Shown: positions 44,495 to 53,020, counted from the stretch's first letter. The stretch is 64,000 bases of DNA from Mesorhizobium sp. M2D.F.Ca.ET.226.01.1.1 (GCF_004022705.2 NZ_RZOY02000013.1:111831-175830), one strand, 5' to 3'. Numbers and translations are program-made. The notes: generated by a model not told the origin, from the letters alone.

Positions 44495-46485
44495 TCCGCA
44501 GCCTCTCGCACCGGTCTCGGGCGTGGCAGTTCGGGAAAGCGTTCGCAGACCGCGTCGAAGGCGGCCTGGACGCCCGCCGGCCCGGTACGCCCTTTCATGC
44601 GCCGAAAAATCTCTGTCTTGGCGAAGAACCGCCAGTGAATCGGCAAAGCATCCAGCACGGCGTGCAGCCGGTCATAGGCTGCCGGCGTCCACTGGGCTTC
44701 GTAGCCGTCGCGCTCCGGGCCGAAATGGAAATGGCCGGCGGACGGCTCGCGCCGTGCGCGCAATTGCTTCGTCGCCTGCTCGTCGACCTCGCCGTCGCCA
44801 AGGACGACGCCATAGTCGCGCTCGGCCGCCGCCGCCGAGAGATAGCCGCGCCGTACATCCTCAGCGACCCGCCAGGGTTCGCGCTGAAGCGGGTCGCCGC
44901 GCCCGCCGCCGCCGGCGGAGCGGATCTCGAGCACGTCGCCCGGCTGCAGCACTGCCGTGTCGATGTTACCCAGCCGCCGCTCGTGCTCGGTTCCCGGATT
45001 GACGACCATGTCGGACAGGCCGGCCGCTTTGCCGCCCAGCACGCCCCACGGGCGGAAGAAGCTGCGATCGCGGTTGCGCGCCGTGATCCGTGAGTCCGGC
45101 GCAAAGACTCGGAACGCCATCTCGGTGGCCAGCCCGCCGCGCCAGCGGCCCGCGCCGCCGCTGTCCCGGGCGAGTCCGTATTTCCCGAACTCGACCGGCG
45201 TCTCGGTCTCGGTGATCTCAATCGGCGTGTTCTTCAGATAGGCGGCATCGGCGCCCGATCCATTGGTGCCATCGCGATGCGGCATCGCGCCGCCGCCGCC
45301 CACCACAGGGTTCACCGCCGCGATGACGCTGCGGCTGGTGCGCTCGTCGGTGGTCATGACGTTGACGATGCAGTTGTTGCCGGCAGGCGCCGCCGGCAGG
45401 CGTTCGGGTACGACTTGCGAGAAGGCCCCGAAGATGACGGACCGCAATCGCGCGCAGGTGAGCGAGCGCATGCCGACGGCGGCGGGATGGACCGGGTTCA
45501 GCACTGACCCTTGCGGCGTGATGCAGATAAACGGCCGGGCAAGGCCCGTGTTGAGCAGGATCTTCGGGTTCAGCGTGTAAAGCACGTAGTAGACGCCGAC
45601 GAGCAGCATGGTGTGGCGCGGATCGCCGCCCGAAGGGACGTTGAGCGAGGAGCCGAGCTGCGGATCGGAGCCGGTGAAGTCGAGGACCGCCTCGTCGCCC
45701 TTGATCGTCAGCCTCAGCTTCAGCCGGCATGGGTTGGCTTCGACCGAATCCTCGTCGGCATAGTCGGCGAATTCCCAGGTGCCGTCGGGCATGGCGCGCA
45801 GCACGTCGCGCGCCTGCGCCTCGGCGTGATCGAGAAGCGCGGCGACCCCTTCGATGAAGCCGGCCGTGCCGAACTTTTTCACCATCGCCTGAATCTTACG
45901 TTCGCCGGTGTTGAGCGCGCCGACCAGCGCCTTGATGTCGCCGATGTTGAGGTCGGGCTTGCGCACATTGGTGCTCATGATGCGCAGGATCGCGTCGTCG
46001 AAGACGCCCTCGCGCACCAGCTTCATCGGCGGAAAGCGGATGCCTTCCTGATGGATCTCGGTCAGTGCGCGGCTGAGCGAAGCCGGCACCGCGCCGCCCA
46101 TGTCGGTGTTGTGGATATGGCCGCCGGTCCAGGCGACGATCTCGCCGTCGACGAACACCGGCTTCCAAAGATGCGTGTCGGGCGCGTGCGTGGCGACATG
46201 CCCTGAATAGGGATCGTTGGTGAAGGCGACGTCGCCCGGCCGATAATCATCCACCATCGCGATCGCGCGGTGATAGGAGAGGCCGGGGTACCAGGTGGCG
46301 CCGAGTTCCATCGGGACGGCGAAGGTCGCGCCCGATCGGTCCATCAGCATCACCGTGAAGTCCTGCGTTTCCTTGACGAAGGCCGAGTGCGCGGTGCGGT
46401 GGAGCGTGTGGGCCATGTTCTCGGCCGCCGCGCGGGCATGGTTGGCCAGAACCTGAAGGTTTGTGCGGTCGAACAACGGCGTCAC
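44491..46485 (-). CDS. hyuB: Hydantoinase/oxoprolinase B subunit
   Basis: 664 residues from GTG 46485, overlapping the hyuA stop by 4 nt. Family stretches include FVKETQDFTVMLMDRSG, DVAFTNDPYSGH, HIHNTDMGG, GNNCIVN and the Gly-rich GGGRGDPLQR near the C-terminus. With HyuA it forms an ATP-dependent amidohydrolase that opens N-methylhydantoin, hydantoins or 5-oxoproline; acetophenone carboxylases are also related. The tight coupling to the HcnAB-like genes suggests that the amino acid released is oxidised by that complex (inference). Confidence 0.85.
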   Translation of the reverse strand: MTPLFDRTNLQVLANHARAAAENMAHTLHRTAHSAFVKETQDFTVMLMDRSGATFAVPMELGATWYPGLSYHRAIAMVDDYRPGDVAFTNDPYSGHVATHAPDTHLWKPVFVDGEIVAWTGGHIHNTDMGGAVPASLSRALTEIHQEGIRFPPMKLVREGVFDDAILRIMSTNVRKPDLNIGDIKALVGALNTGERKIQAMVKKFGTAGFIEGVAALLDHAEAQARDVLRAMPDGTWEFADYADEDSVEANPCRLKLRLTIKGDEAVLDFTGSDPQLGSSLNVPSGGDPRHTMLLVGVYYVLYTLNPKILLNTGLARPFICITPQGSVLNPVHPAAVGMRSLTCARLRSVIFGAFSQVVPERLPAAPAGNNCIVNVMTTDERTSRSVIAAVNPVVGGGGAMPHRDGTNGSGADAAYLKNTPIEITETETPVEFGKYGLARDSGGAGRWRGGLATEMAFRVFAPDSRITARNRDRSFFRPWGVLGGKAAGLSDMVVNPGTEHERRLGNIDTAVLQPGDVLEIRSAGGGGRGDPLQREPWRVAEDVRRGYLSAAAAERDYGVVLGDGEVDEQATKQLRARREPSAGHFHFGPERDGYEAQWTPAAYDRLHAVLDALPIHWRFFAKTEIFRRMKGRTGPAGVQAAFDAVCERFPELPRPRPVREAAE

Positions 46486-48560
46486 TCCGCGAAGGTCAGA
46501 AGAAGGTTGAGGTGGCGGTCGACCCGAGCCTGCGTTCCGGCGGGGATAGCGAAGGTCGTGTCTTCCTGCACCACCACGGCGGGCCCGAGGAACGTGCTGC
46601 CGGGCACCAAGGTCTCCCTGTCGTGGAGGTCGACGGTCTCGATGGCTCGGCCGGTGTAGACCGGGAGCCGGCGCGCCGGACTGGCCGGAGCGTTTATCTC
46701 ATCGGCTTCCGGGAAGGAGAGCACCGGTCCCGTGCCTATCGCCGACAGGCGGACATTCACAAGCTCGATCGCGCCTTGGGGATCGTGGAAATCGTAGAGC
46801 TGCTCGTGGGTGCGGTGAAAGGCTTGCTCGATTGCCTCCACACTGCCCTCCGCCAGCCATTCCGGCGACAGCACGACCTCGATCTCATAACTCTGCCCGA
46901 GATAGCGCATGTCGCAGGAGAGATTGAGTTCAGCCGCCGCATCATGCCCCTGGGCTGCAAGCCATTCGCGGCCCTCCTGCGCGAGCGCCTCGAAGGCTTC
47001 ACGGATCGCGGGAAGCGACGCGGTCGACAGCGGCGCGAAGATGGTGCGGATGAAGTCGCCACGCAGATCCGCCACCAGCCCACCGAGCGCCGACACCACG
47101 CCGGGGCGGCGCGGCGCCATGACGCGCTTCATGCCGAGTTCGCGGGCAAGGAAGGCTCCGAGCATCGGGCCGCCGCCGCCAAAGGGCATCAGCGTGAAAT
47201 CGCGCAGGTCGACGCCGGCGCGCGAGGCAAGTTTCTCGACCTCGACGAACATTTCCGAGACCGCGATATCGAGGATCGCCTGCGCGGTCTGCTCGACCGT
47301 ACGCCCTAGCCTGGCGGCGAGTTCGCCAACGGCGCGATGCGCCAGTCCGGTATCGATCCTGAGCTGACCATAGGCCATCTCGCTGTGGCCGAGCCATCCG
47401 CAGACGACCATGGCGTCCGTTACCGTCGCCTGCGTGCCGCCGCGACCGTAGCATGCCGGTCCTGGCGTCGAGCCCGCCGACTCCGGTCCGACCCGCAGCA
47501 CCCCTTGCGCATCGACGCTTGCGATCGAGCCGCCGCCGACGCCGATTGAGCTCACCGACACCGATGGGATATGCAGCGGAAACTCGCCGATCAGTTCACC
47601 CGTGCCGAACTGCGCCTCGCCGCCGATGATGAGCGCGAAGTCGGCAGAGGTCCCGCCGATGTCGAGTGTAAGGATCTTGTCCTCGCCGGCCTGACGCGCC
47701 AGCCATGAGGCGCCGATGACGCCGGAGGCAGTTCCCGACAAAAGCATGTTGACGCAGGCGCGCTTGCCTTCGGCGGCGTTCATCAGCCCGCCATTCGATT
47801 TCGTCAGCATCGGGCGGGCCGGCACGCCGCGAGCCTTCAGACGCTCCTCCAGCGCCGTCAGATAGCCCGAGACGCGCGGATGGACATAGCCGTTGAGAAT
47901 GGCGGTCGAGCTGCGCTCATATTCGCGGATGACCGGCCAGACCTCGGCCGAGGTGAAGACGAAGAGCTCGGGCGCAAGGCGAGCGATCGCCGACTTCACC
48001 GAGGCTTCCTGCGCGCCGTTGCGCCAGGCGTGGAGAAAGGAGACGATGATCCCCTGGGCGCCGCCCGCTTTCGCCGCTGCCACCGACCTTTCCACCGCCG
48101 CCATATCCGGAGCCTGGGACTCGCTGCCATCGGCGCGCATGCGCGCCGGAATGCCGAAGACCATGTCGCGCGAGATCAGCGGGTCCGGCCGCGAGCAGAA
48201 CAGCGAATACATATCCGGCATGCGCAGCCGCGCCAGTTCGATGACATCCTCAAAGCCGGCATTGGTGAACAGCGCAAGCGGCGCGCCCTTGCGCTGGATG
48301 ATGGTGTTGATGCCAACGGTCGTGCCATGCACAAAGCGCGTCATGTGGGTGGGATCGAAGCCCTCGCGTTCGCCGAGAAGCGTGAGGCCGGTCATCAACT
48401 CGGCCCCCGGGTCCTCCGGCGTCGTCAGCACCTTCAGCGAAGCGACGCGGCCGGAGTTTGCTTCGAGCGCGCAGAAATCGATGAAGGTCCCGCCGATATC
48501 GACGCCGACCTTCCAATCGGCCTCGCTGCGCGCCTCATCCACCGCGATGGCACCGTCCAT
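46482..48560 (-). CDS. hyuA: Hydantoinase/oxoprolinase A subunit
   Basis: 692 residues from ATG 48560, with GGAAGGG upstream. ASKHA-type ATP-binding motifs: VGVDIGGTFIDF near the N-terminus, FVHGTTVGINTIIQRKG, and the second phosphate motif LTLDIGGTSADFAL, then GVGGGSIASVD. It is the ATP-using subunit paired with HyuB. It is the first gene of a four-gene leftward operon. A 15-bp dyad (48639-48653), also found in front of lysR, lies 78 bp upstream of its start, so LysR control is likely. Confidence 0.88.
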   Translation of the reverse strand: MDGAIAVDEARSEADWKVGVDIGGTFIDFCALEANSGRVASLKVLTTPEDPGAELMTGLTLLGEREGFDPTHMTRFVHGTTVGINTIIQRKGAPLALFTNAGFEDVIELARLRMPDMYSLFCSRPDPLISRDMVFGIPARMRADGSESQAPDMAAVERSVAAAKAGGAQGIIVSFLHAWRNGAQEASVKSAIARLAPELFVFTSAEVWPVIREYERSSTAILNGYVHPRVSGYLTALEERLKARGVPARPMLTKSNGGLMNAAEGKRACVNMLLSGTASGVIGASWLARQAGEDKILTLDIGGTSADFALIIGGEAQFGTGELIGEFPLHIPSVSVSSIGVGGGSIASVDAQGVLRVGPESAGSTPGPACYGRGGTQATVTDAMVVCGWLGHSEMAYGQLRIDTGLAHRAVGELAARLGRTVEQTAQAILDIAVSEMFVEVEKLASRAGVDLRDFTLMPFGGGGPMLGAFLARELGMKRVMAPRRPGVVSALGGLVADLRGDFIRTIFAPLSTASLPAIREAFEALAQEGREWLAAQGHDAAAELNLSCDMRYLGQSYEIEVVLSPEWLAEGSVEAIEQAFHRTHEQLYDFHDPQGAIELVNVRLSAIGTGPVLSFPEADEINAPASPARRLPVYTGRAIETVDLHDRETLVPGSTFLGPAVVVQEDTTFAIPAGTQARVDRHLNLLLTFAE

Positions 48561-48638
48561 AATGCGTCCCTTCCTGTCTGCCGACCAAAGCTGGCATAAG
48601 CGGGTAGTCAGGGTCCAAGATGGATGAGTGGCAAGGTT

Positions 48639-48653
48639 ATAAGTCTTGCTTAT
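48639..48653. promoter_or_regulatory. Probable LysR-type operator, copy 1 (hyuA operon)
   Basis: The dyad ATAAG-N5-CTTAT, containing the T-N11-A arrangement of LysR boxes. It overlaps the lysR stop codon and lies 78 bp upstream of hyuA. It matches the site at 49565-49579 in both half-sites with one change and the same spacing. Confidence 0.6.
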
Positions 48654-49555
48654 GCCCTATCGTGATGCTCACCGAGAACGGCGGAGCAGGCCGTGCGGAT
48701 TTCGTCGCGCATCATCTCGTCGGCCCGCGAAAGGGCCCGGGCGCGCGACGTGAGCAGCGCGATCGGGAATTCCGGCCCGGCCGCCAGCGGCCTGACGGTG
48801 AGCCCGGCGAACCGATGCCAAGGCAGCAGCGCGTCAACCAGGCCGATGCCCAGGCCGGCCTGGACGAAACCCGCCGCGGAGATAGAGACATCGATCTCCA
48901 GCGACGGCGAAAGCGTCACACCTTGCGTGCGGGCAGCGTGGGCCAGTTCGTCAGAGGGACGGGTGTTGCCGCGGTAGGATATCAGTTCCTCGCCGACGAG
49001 GTCGGCCAGCGTCAGCTGGGTTTTCCTGGCTAACGCATGCCCGGCGGGCAGCAGGCAGGCGAAGCCGACGCTGCCGATCACTTCAGCCTCGATATCGGGC
49101 GGCAAACGGTCGTCCAGGGCCACGCCGAGGCTGGCATCGCCAGCGCGCAGCATGTCAATGATCGCCGCGATCGGTGCCATCTGGGAACGCAGCAATATGT
49201 CGGGATGCTGCGCCCGGAATCTGGTGAAGGCGCGCGGCAAGATCGCCATGGCCGGCGGCGGCGACGCCGCGACCCGCACCAGTCCGGTCCGACCCAGCCG
49301 GAGGTCGGTGGTCTTGCGGCGCAAGCCATCGAGCCCCGCCGACAGCCTTTCGGCATCGGCAAAGAGTTCAAGCGCCTCAGGGGTCGGCCGCAGCCGCCCC
49401 CTCACGCGCTCGAACAGCGTGAAGCCTAGCTCGTCCTCGGTGTGAAGCAATATCTGGCTGAGCGCGGGCTGGGAGATGTTCAGCATCCGCGCCGCGGCGG
49501 TCACCGTGCCGGCGCGCATGACGGCGATGAACACTTCGAGCTGCCGGGCCCGCAT
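48650..49555 (-). CDS. LysR family transcriptional regulator
   Basis: 301 residues from ATG 49555. N-terminal helix-turn-helix: QLEVFIAVMRAGTVTAAARM then SQPALSQILLHTEDELG, with FERVRGRLRPTPEA finishing the wing. The rest is a two-lobed periplasmic-binding-like effector domain. It stands between the hyu operon (same direction, downstream) and a divergent DAO oxidase gene. Dyads of the same form flank it on both sides, so it probably regulates itself, the oxidase and the hyu operon; the effector may be the hydantoin or its amino-acid product. Confidence 0.88.
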   Translation of the reverse strand: MRARQLEVFIAVMRAGTVTAAARMLNISQPALSQILLHTEDELGFTLFERVRGRLRPTPEALELFADAERLSAGLDGLRRKTTDLRLGRTGLVRVAASPPPAMAILPRAFTRFRAQHPDILLRSQMAPIAAIIDMLRAGDASLGVALDDRLPPDIEAEVIGSVGFACLLPAGHALARKTQLTLADLVGEELISYRGNTRPSDELAHAARTQGVTLSPSLEIDVSISAAGFVQAGLGIGLVDALLPWHRFAGLTVRPLAAGPEFPIALLTSRARALSRADEMMRDEIRTACSAVLGEHHDRA

Positions 49556-49564
49556 TGCCACTCC

Positions 49565-49579
49565 ATAGGTATAGCTTAT
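49565..49579. promoter_or_regulatory. Probable LysR-type operator, copy 2 (lysR/oxidase)
   Basis: The dyad ATAGG-N5-CTTAT, nested in CCATA-N9-TATGG. It sits 9 bp upstream of the lysR start and 78 bp upstream of the divergent oxidase start, the classical place of a LysR autoregulatory site. Confidence 0.6.
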
Positions 49580-49657
49580 GGGTCTTGCCCAAACCCATCT
49601 TTGACGCAATGCCGCGGCGCCCACAAGATGGATGCATTCAAGGACCAAGGAACGACT

Positions 49658-50776
49658 ATGGATGTGATCGTGCTGGGCGGCGGCCTGATGGGGACGGCTT
49701 CGGCCTATTTCCTCGCCCGGCGGGGAGCGCGCGTGACGCTGATCGAGCGCAATCGGATCGGCGCAGGCGCGACCGTCGCCTCCTTCGGCAACATCCGGCG
49801 CACCGGGCGTCATCTGTCGCAGCTTCCGCTCGCCCACCGCTCGCTCAAGCTCTGGGGCGAGGCCGAAAAAATGCTTGGCCGCGACGTCGAATTCCGCGCC
49901 ACAGGTCATATCCGACTGATCTTCGATGGGGGAAGTCTTGCCGACATGCGGGCCTACGCTCAAGCGGCACGGCCCTTGGGGCTCGAGTTGGAGGAACTAG
50001 GCCCGCGCGAAATCCGCTCCCGGTTTCCCGGCCTCGGTCCTGCAGCGATCGCTGCGTCGTTCTCGCCGCATGACGGCAGCGGCAACCCGCGGCTGATCGC
50101 GCCGGCCTTTGCCGAGGCTGCACGTAAGCTGGGTGCGGCAATCGTCGAGAACGCCGAAGTCGAGACGATCAAGCAGACCGGCTCCGGCTTCCTTGTTGCC
50201 ACCTCGAAAGGCTCGTTCGCCGCCGAATGCCTGCTCAACACCGCCGGCGCCTGGGGCGCGGGCGTCGCCGCGCAATTCGGCGAAACGGTGCCGCTCGACG
50301 CACGCGGCCCACAAATGGGCGTGACCGAGCCGCTGCCGCACCGGATCCTGCCCGTGGTCGGCATCTGGACACGCGACAAGGACTACGGCGCCTATCTGCG
50401 TCAGGTGGAGCGCGGCAACATCGTCTTCGGGGGCGCGGCCGAAAGAGTGACGGTAGGCCTTGATCCAGGCCATGCGAAGGCCGATCCCATGCGCCTTCCG
50501 GTGCAATTGCGCGCCGTGGCGCGCCTGCTGCCGGCGATCGCCAAGGTCGCAGTCATCCGCACTTGGTCCGGCTGCGAAGGCTATGTGCGCGACATGCTGC
50601 CGGTCATGGGTCGCTCGGCGACGACGCCGGGCCTGTTCCACGCCTTCGGCTTCTGCGGGCACGGCTTCCAGCTCGGCCCGGGCGTCGGCGACGCCATGGC
50701 CGAGCTTATGATCACCGACAAATGCGAAACGCCGCTGGACGATTTCAGAGTGGACCGCTTTAGCCGCGCGGCCTAA
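49658..50776 (+). CDS. FAD-dependent DAO-type oxidoreductase
   Basis: 372 residues from ATG 49658, with AAGGA 6 nt upstream. The FAD motif VIVLGGGLMGTASAYFLARR is at residues 3-22, followed by GAGATVASFGNIRRTGR, a pattern seen in DAO subunits that partner HcnAB/opine-oxidase-like proteins. The C-terminal flavin contact is FGFCGHGFQLGPGVG. It probably oxidises the amine or amino acid released by HyuAB and passes electrons to the HcnAB-like subunits. Being divergent from lysR across a LysR-type dyad, it should be coregulated with that operon. Confidence 0.82.
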   Translation: MDVIVLGGGLMGTASAYFLARRGARVTLIERNRIGAGATVASFGNIRRTGRHLSQLPLAHRSLKLWGEAEKMLGRDVEFRATGHIRLIFDGGSLADMRAYAQAARPLGLELEELGPREIRSRFPGLGPAAIAASFSPHDGSGNPRLIAPAFAEAARKLGAAIVENAEVETIKQTGSGFLVATSKGSFAAECLLNTAGAWGAGVAAQFGETVPLDARGPQMGVTEPLPHRILPVVGIWTRDKDYGAYLRQVERGNIVFGGAAERVTVGLDPGHAKADPMRLPVQLRAVARLLPAIAKVAVIRTWSGCEGYVRDMLPVMGRSATTPGLFHAFGFCGHGFQLGPGVGDAMAELMITDKCETPLDDFRVDRFSRAA

Positions 50777-50788
50777 CGAACGAAATCG

Positions 50789-51140
50789 ATCACGATTGGC
50801 TCCCCCGGAGAGCCGTTCTACGCCAAGTCGCTGACTGGAATGATGGCGCATTGGTGCAAGCTTGCCGGTTTGCCGAAGCGCTGACCCTGCATGGACTAAG
50901 GAAGGCGCTTGGCGTCTATCTGGCCGAGGCAGAGGCTTCGACCAGGCAGCTCATGAATGTGCTCGGTCACGACGACGTCGAACATGCCGAGCTCTATTCG
51001 CGCGAGGCATCGCAGGTACAGCTGGCAGTCCAGGGGATGGATCGATTCTTGCGTCTGGCCACACGCAAGCCGATGCTTGGCGAACCTGTTGGCGAAACTC
51101 GTGGCGAATCACCCTATAAAGCATTGATAAATAACGATAA
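50789..51140 (+). pseudogene. Tyrosine recombinase (phage integrase) C-terminal remnant
   Basis: The frame from 50789 reads a typical integrase segment (PFYAKSLTGMMAHWCKLAGLP) up to a stop at about 50884. The homologous continuation, LHGLRKALGVYLAE, then LMNVLGHDD and the Tyr of AELYSREAS, is in another frame from about 50885. A frameshift therefore separates the H-x-x-R box from the part before it, and the N-terminal two thirds are missing. It runs towards the 3' end of a tRNA gene, the usual attachment site of such integrases. It is a relic of an integrated element and surely inactive. Confidence 0.72.
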
Positions 51141-51216
51141 TGGTGGGCCCGGAGGGACTCGAACCCCCAACCAAGCGGTTATGAGCCGCCGGCTCTAACC
51201 ATTGAGCTACAGGCCC
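51141..51216 (-). tRNA. tRNA-Ile (CAT anticodon, lysidine type)
   Basis: A complete 76-nt cloverleaf with encoded CCA. Acceptor stem GGGCCTG/CGGGCCC, D-arm GCTC/GAGC, anticodon stem GGCGG/CCGCT with loop CTCATAA, T-arm GGGGG/CCCTC with loop TTCGAGT. The anticodon is CAT. The anticodon arm and following CGCTTGGT resemble E. coli ileX rather than elongator or initiator Met, so it should be the AUA-reading tRNA modified by TilS. Confidence 0.92.
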
Positions 51217-51436
51217 CACGCGGGCTGGCTTAGTGTTTTTCTTGTCCTCGCACAAGGCTTTCGAAGACGCTGGCGCCAAACGCCAAAATCAGCCCATATT
51301 CGCGCCGTAGAGCGGCCTGCGCCCATATGGCGCGAAACAGGTCCGGGCTTTGCGCCGCGCTGCCGTATCGATGCCATTGCGGGTCGAGGCGGATGCTGCG
51401 CGAAGCGCGCCGGACCGCAGACATCGAGGAGTTTTC

Positions 51437-52147
51437 ATGACCAGACATCTTTTGCCCATCGCGCTCGCTGCCGTGGTCGCGTTCCCGGCGCTGGCAAGCG
51501 CCGCCGACACACAGCCGCCTCCCCGCATCATCGTATCGGGTGAAGGCGAAGCGACGGTGGCGCCGGACATGGGGATCCTCTCGCTCAGCGTCATGCGCGA
51601 GGCAAAAAGCGCGCGCGAGGCGCTCGATGCCAATAACGACGCCATGGCCGCGGTGATTGCGGCCATGAAATCCGCCGGCATTGTCGATCGCGACCTGCAG
51701 ACGGCGGGCATCCAGATCAACCCGCGCTACAACTACACCAACAAGGCCGACGGCAGCCAGGAAGCCGAGCTCGTCGCCTACCAGGTGACCAACACGCTTT
51801 CGGTGCGCGTGCGCGACGTCGACAAGACCGGCGAGATCCTCGACAAGGCGGTATCGCTCGGCGTCAACCAGGGCGGCGGCATCGCCTTCACCAATGACGA
51901 TCCGAAGGCGACGATCACCGAGGCGCGCAAGAAGGCTGTCGCCGATGCGATGGCGAAGGCGAAGACGCTTGCCGAAGCCGCCGGCGTCAGCCTGGGCAAG
52001 GTGCTCGAGATCACCGACCAGAACATTGCGCCGGTGCCGATGCCGATGGCCGCCAAGTCCTTCGATGCCGCCCGTTCGGCCGTGCCGGTACAGGCTGGCG
52101 AGAACTCCTACAACGTCCAGGTCACGGTTACCTTCGAGTTGAAATGA
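51437..52147 (+). CDS. SIMPL domain (DUF541) periplasmic protein
   Basis: 236 residues from ATG 51437, with GAGGAG 5 nt upstream. A Sec signal peptide (RHLLPIALAAVVAFPALASA) cleaves near residue 22. The mature protein is a SIMPL domain: RIIVSGEGEATVAPDMG at the start, SAREALDANNDAM, then IAFTNDDPKATITEARKKAV. The family (YggE, BP26 of Brucella) is periplasmic, forms oligomers and is linked to oxidative stress or serves as a major antigen. A strong terminator follows after 30 bp, so it is monocistronic. Confidence 0.88.
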   Translation: MTRHLLPIALAAVVAFPALASAADTQPPPRIIVSGEGEATVAPDMGILSLSVMREAKSAREALDANNDAMAAVIAAMKSAGIVDRDLQTAGIQINPRYNYTNKADGSQEAELVAYQVTNTLSVRVRDVDKTGEILDKAVSLGVNQGGGIAFTNDDPKATITEARKKAVADAMAKAKTLAEAAGVSLGKVLEITDQNIAPVPMPMAAKSFDAARSAVPVQAGENSYNVQVTVTFELK

Positions 52148-52178
52148 CATCCGGCCCGCATCGCGGGCATGCCGTCAA

Positions 52179-52216
52179 CAAAAGCCCCGGAGGATCGATC
52201 CTCCGGGGCTTTTTTC
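52179..52216 (+). terminator. Intrinsic terminator of the SIMPL-domain gene
   Basis: Perfect 13-bp inverted repeat GCCCCGGAGGATC/GATCCTCCGGGGC (52184-52209), preceded by AAA and followed by a run of T. The symmetrical tails could also stop transcription from the right. Confidence 0.9.
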
Positions 52217-52249
52217 GAGCCGCGCCTCACCTCGAGGGGCTCCGCTAGT

Positions 52250-52372
52250 CAGGATTGATCCTCGCAAAGGATCATATCCACAGGCGATCGTCGCAGAGGA
52301 TCGTCCTTTCGAGACTGACCCGTCAGAAGGCCATGTCCTACAGGCGATCCTCGCAGACGATCATCCTTCCCG
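52250..52372. repeat. Small hairpin repeats, GATCCTCGCA type
   Basis: GATCCT-N5-AGGATC at 52257-52273 is a 6-bp-stem hairpin. Variants occur at 52285-52301 and 52345-52361, the latter two inside a direct repeat of about 28 bp with a 60-bp period (52281 and 52341). Non-coding, between a terminator and the 3' end of a leftward gene. Confidence 0.65.
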
Positions 52373-52382
52373 CTCACACGGC

Positions 52383-52742
52383 TCAGCGGTAGATGATCGG
52401 GCAGCCGCGTTCGTTGGCGAACACCACCACCACGCGGTCGCCATACTGGCGGCCAACCACCTTCACGGTCCGGCGGCTGATGTCGACGATGCGGGCGCGA
52501 TGCAGGCCCATGCGTTCGGCCTTGTCGAGCGCGCGATCCGGCGAGCAGCTGCGCCAGTCGCGGTCACGGCGCCAGTCGCGGCGGCTATAGTCGTCGTCAT
52601 CGCCGGAGTAGACGCCGAAACGCGGGTCTTGCCTGTTGCCGAAGCCGAGATAGAGGCTGTCCGCATGCGCCGGGATGACCGCGCCGAGCGTGCTGAGCCC
52701 GATAAGGGCCGAAAGTGCCGCCGTCTTGATCGCGTTGAACAT
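52383..52742 (-). CDS. Small secreted protein of unknown function
   Basis: 119 residues starting MFNAIKTAALSALIGL, with a clear Sec signal peptide cleaved after AHA at about residue 27. The mature protein is short, with an Asp/Arg-rich stretch (GDDDDYSRRDWRRDRDW), two cysteines, and a C-terminal beta segment (RTVKVVGRQYGDRVVVVF). I recognise it only as the kind of conserved hypothetical secreted protein found in Rhizobiales. It is probably periplasmic, with the cysteines (in CSPDRALDKA and RGCPIIYR) possibly paired. It is monocistronic. Confidence 0.72.
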   Translation of the reverse strand: MFNAIKTAALSALIGLSTLGAVIPAHADSLYLGFGNRQDPRFGVYSGDDDDYSRRDWRRDRDWRSCSPDRALDKAERMGLHRARIVDISRRTVKVVGRQYGDRVVVVFANERGCPIIYR

Positions 52743-52818
52743 CGTCTCTCTCCTTGTTGTGGGCTCTTACCCGTCAAACCGATGGACTGGAAAATGCCTT
52801 GTTGAGTCTGAACTTCCC

Positions 52819-53020
52819 TCGAACCGGTCGTTCATGGCCGGTTCATCTAAGCGCGAACCCGTCAGGGTTCGTCGCTCGTCGTCTAGGCGCGAACCCGCCA
52901 GGGTTCGTCGCTCGTCATCTAAAGCGCGAACCCGCCAGGGTTCGTCGCTCGTCGTGCTTAAGCGCGAACCTCAGGGGTCGTCGTTCCCCGTCAAAACGAG
53001 CCCTCTCAGGGTTCGTCGTC
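52819..53020. repeat. Tandem array of GAACCC/GGGTTC hairpins, period 36-38 bp
   Basis: Units starting at 52851, 52887, 52924 and 52962 share GCGCGAACC and a following GTCGTC. In the first three the core is GAACCC-N4-GGGTTC, a self-complementary hairpin. Diverged outer copies lie at about 52819 (GAACCGG ... CCGGTTC) and 52996. The last copy runs into the coding end of the YcgN-family gene, supplying its final residues. Between two leftward genes. Confidence 0.8.

Noticed and set aside
51120..51198. Extension of the integrase-like frame through the tRNA
   Set aside because: The GGPGGTRTPN tail is the well-known artefact of translating a tRNA gene in antisense; the tRNA cloverleaf explains the DNA.
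52819..53020. CRISPR-like appearance of the tandem array
   Set aside because: The period is 36-38 bp with no unique spacers; the whole unit is conserved and there are no cas genes in the window.
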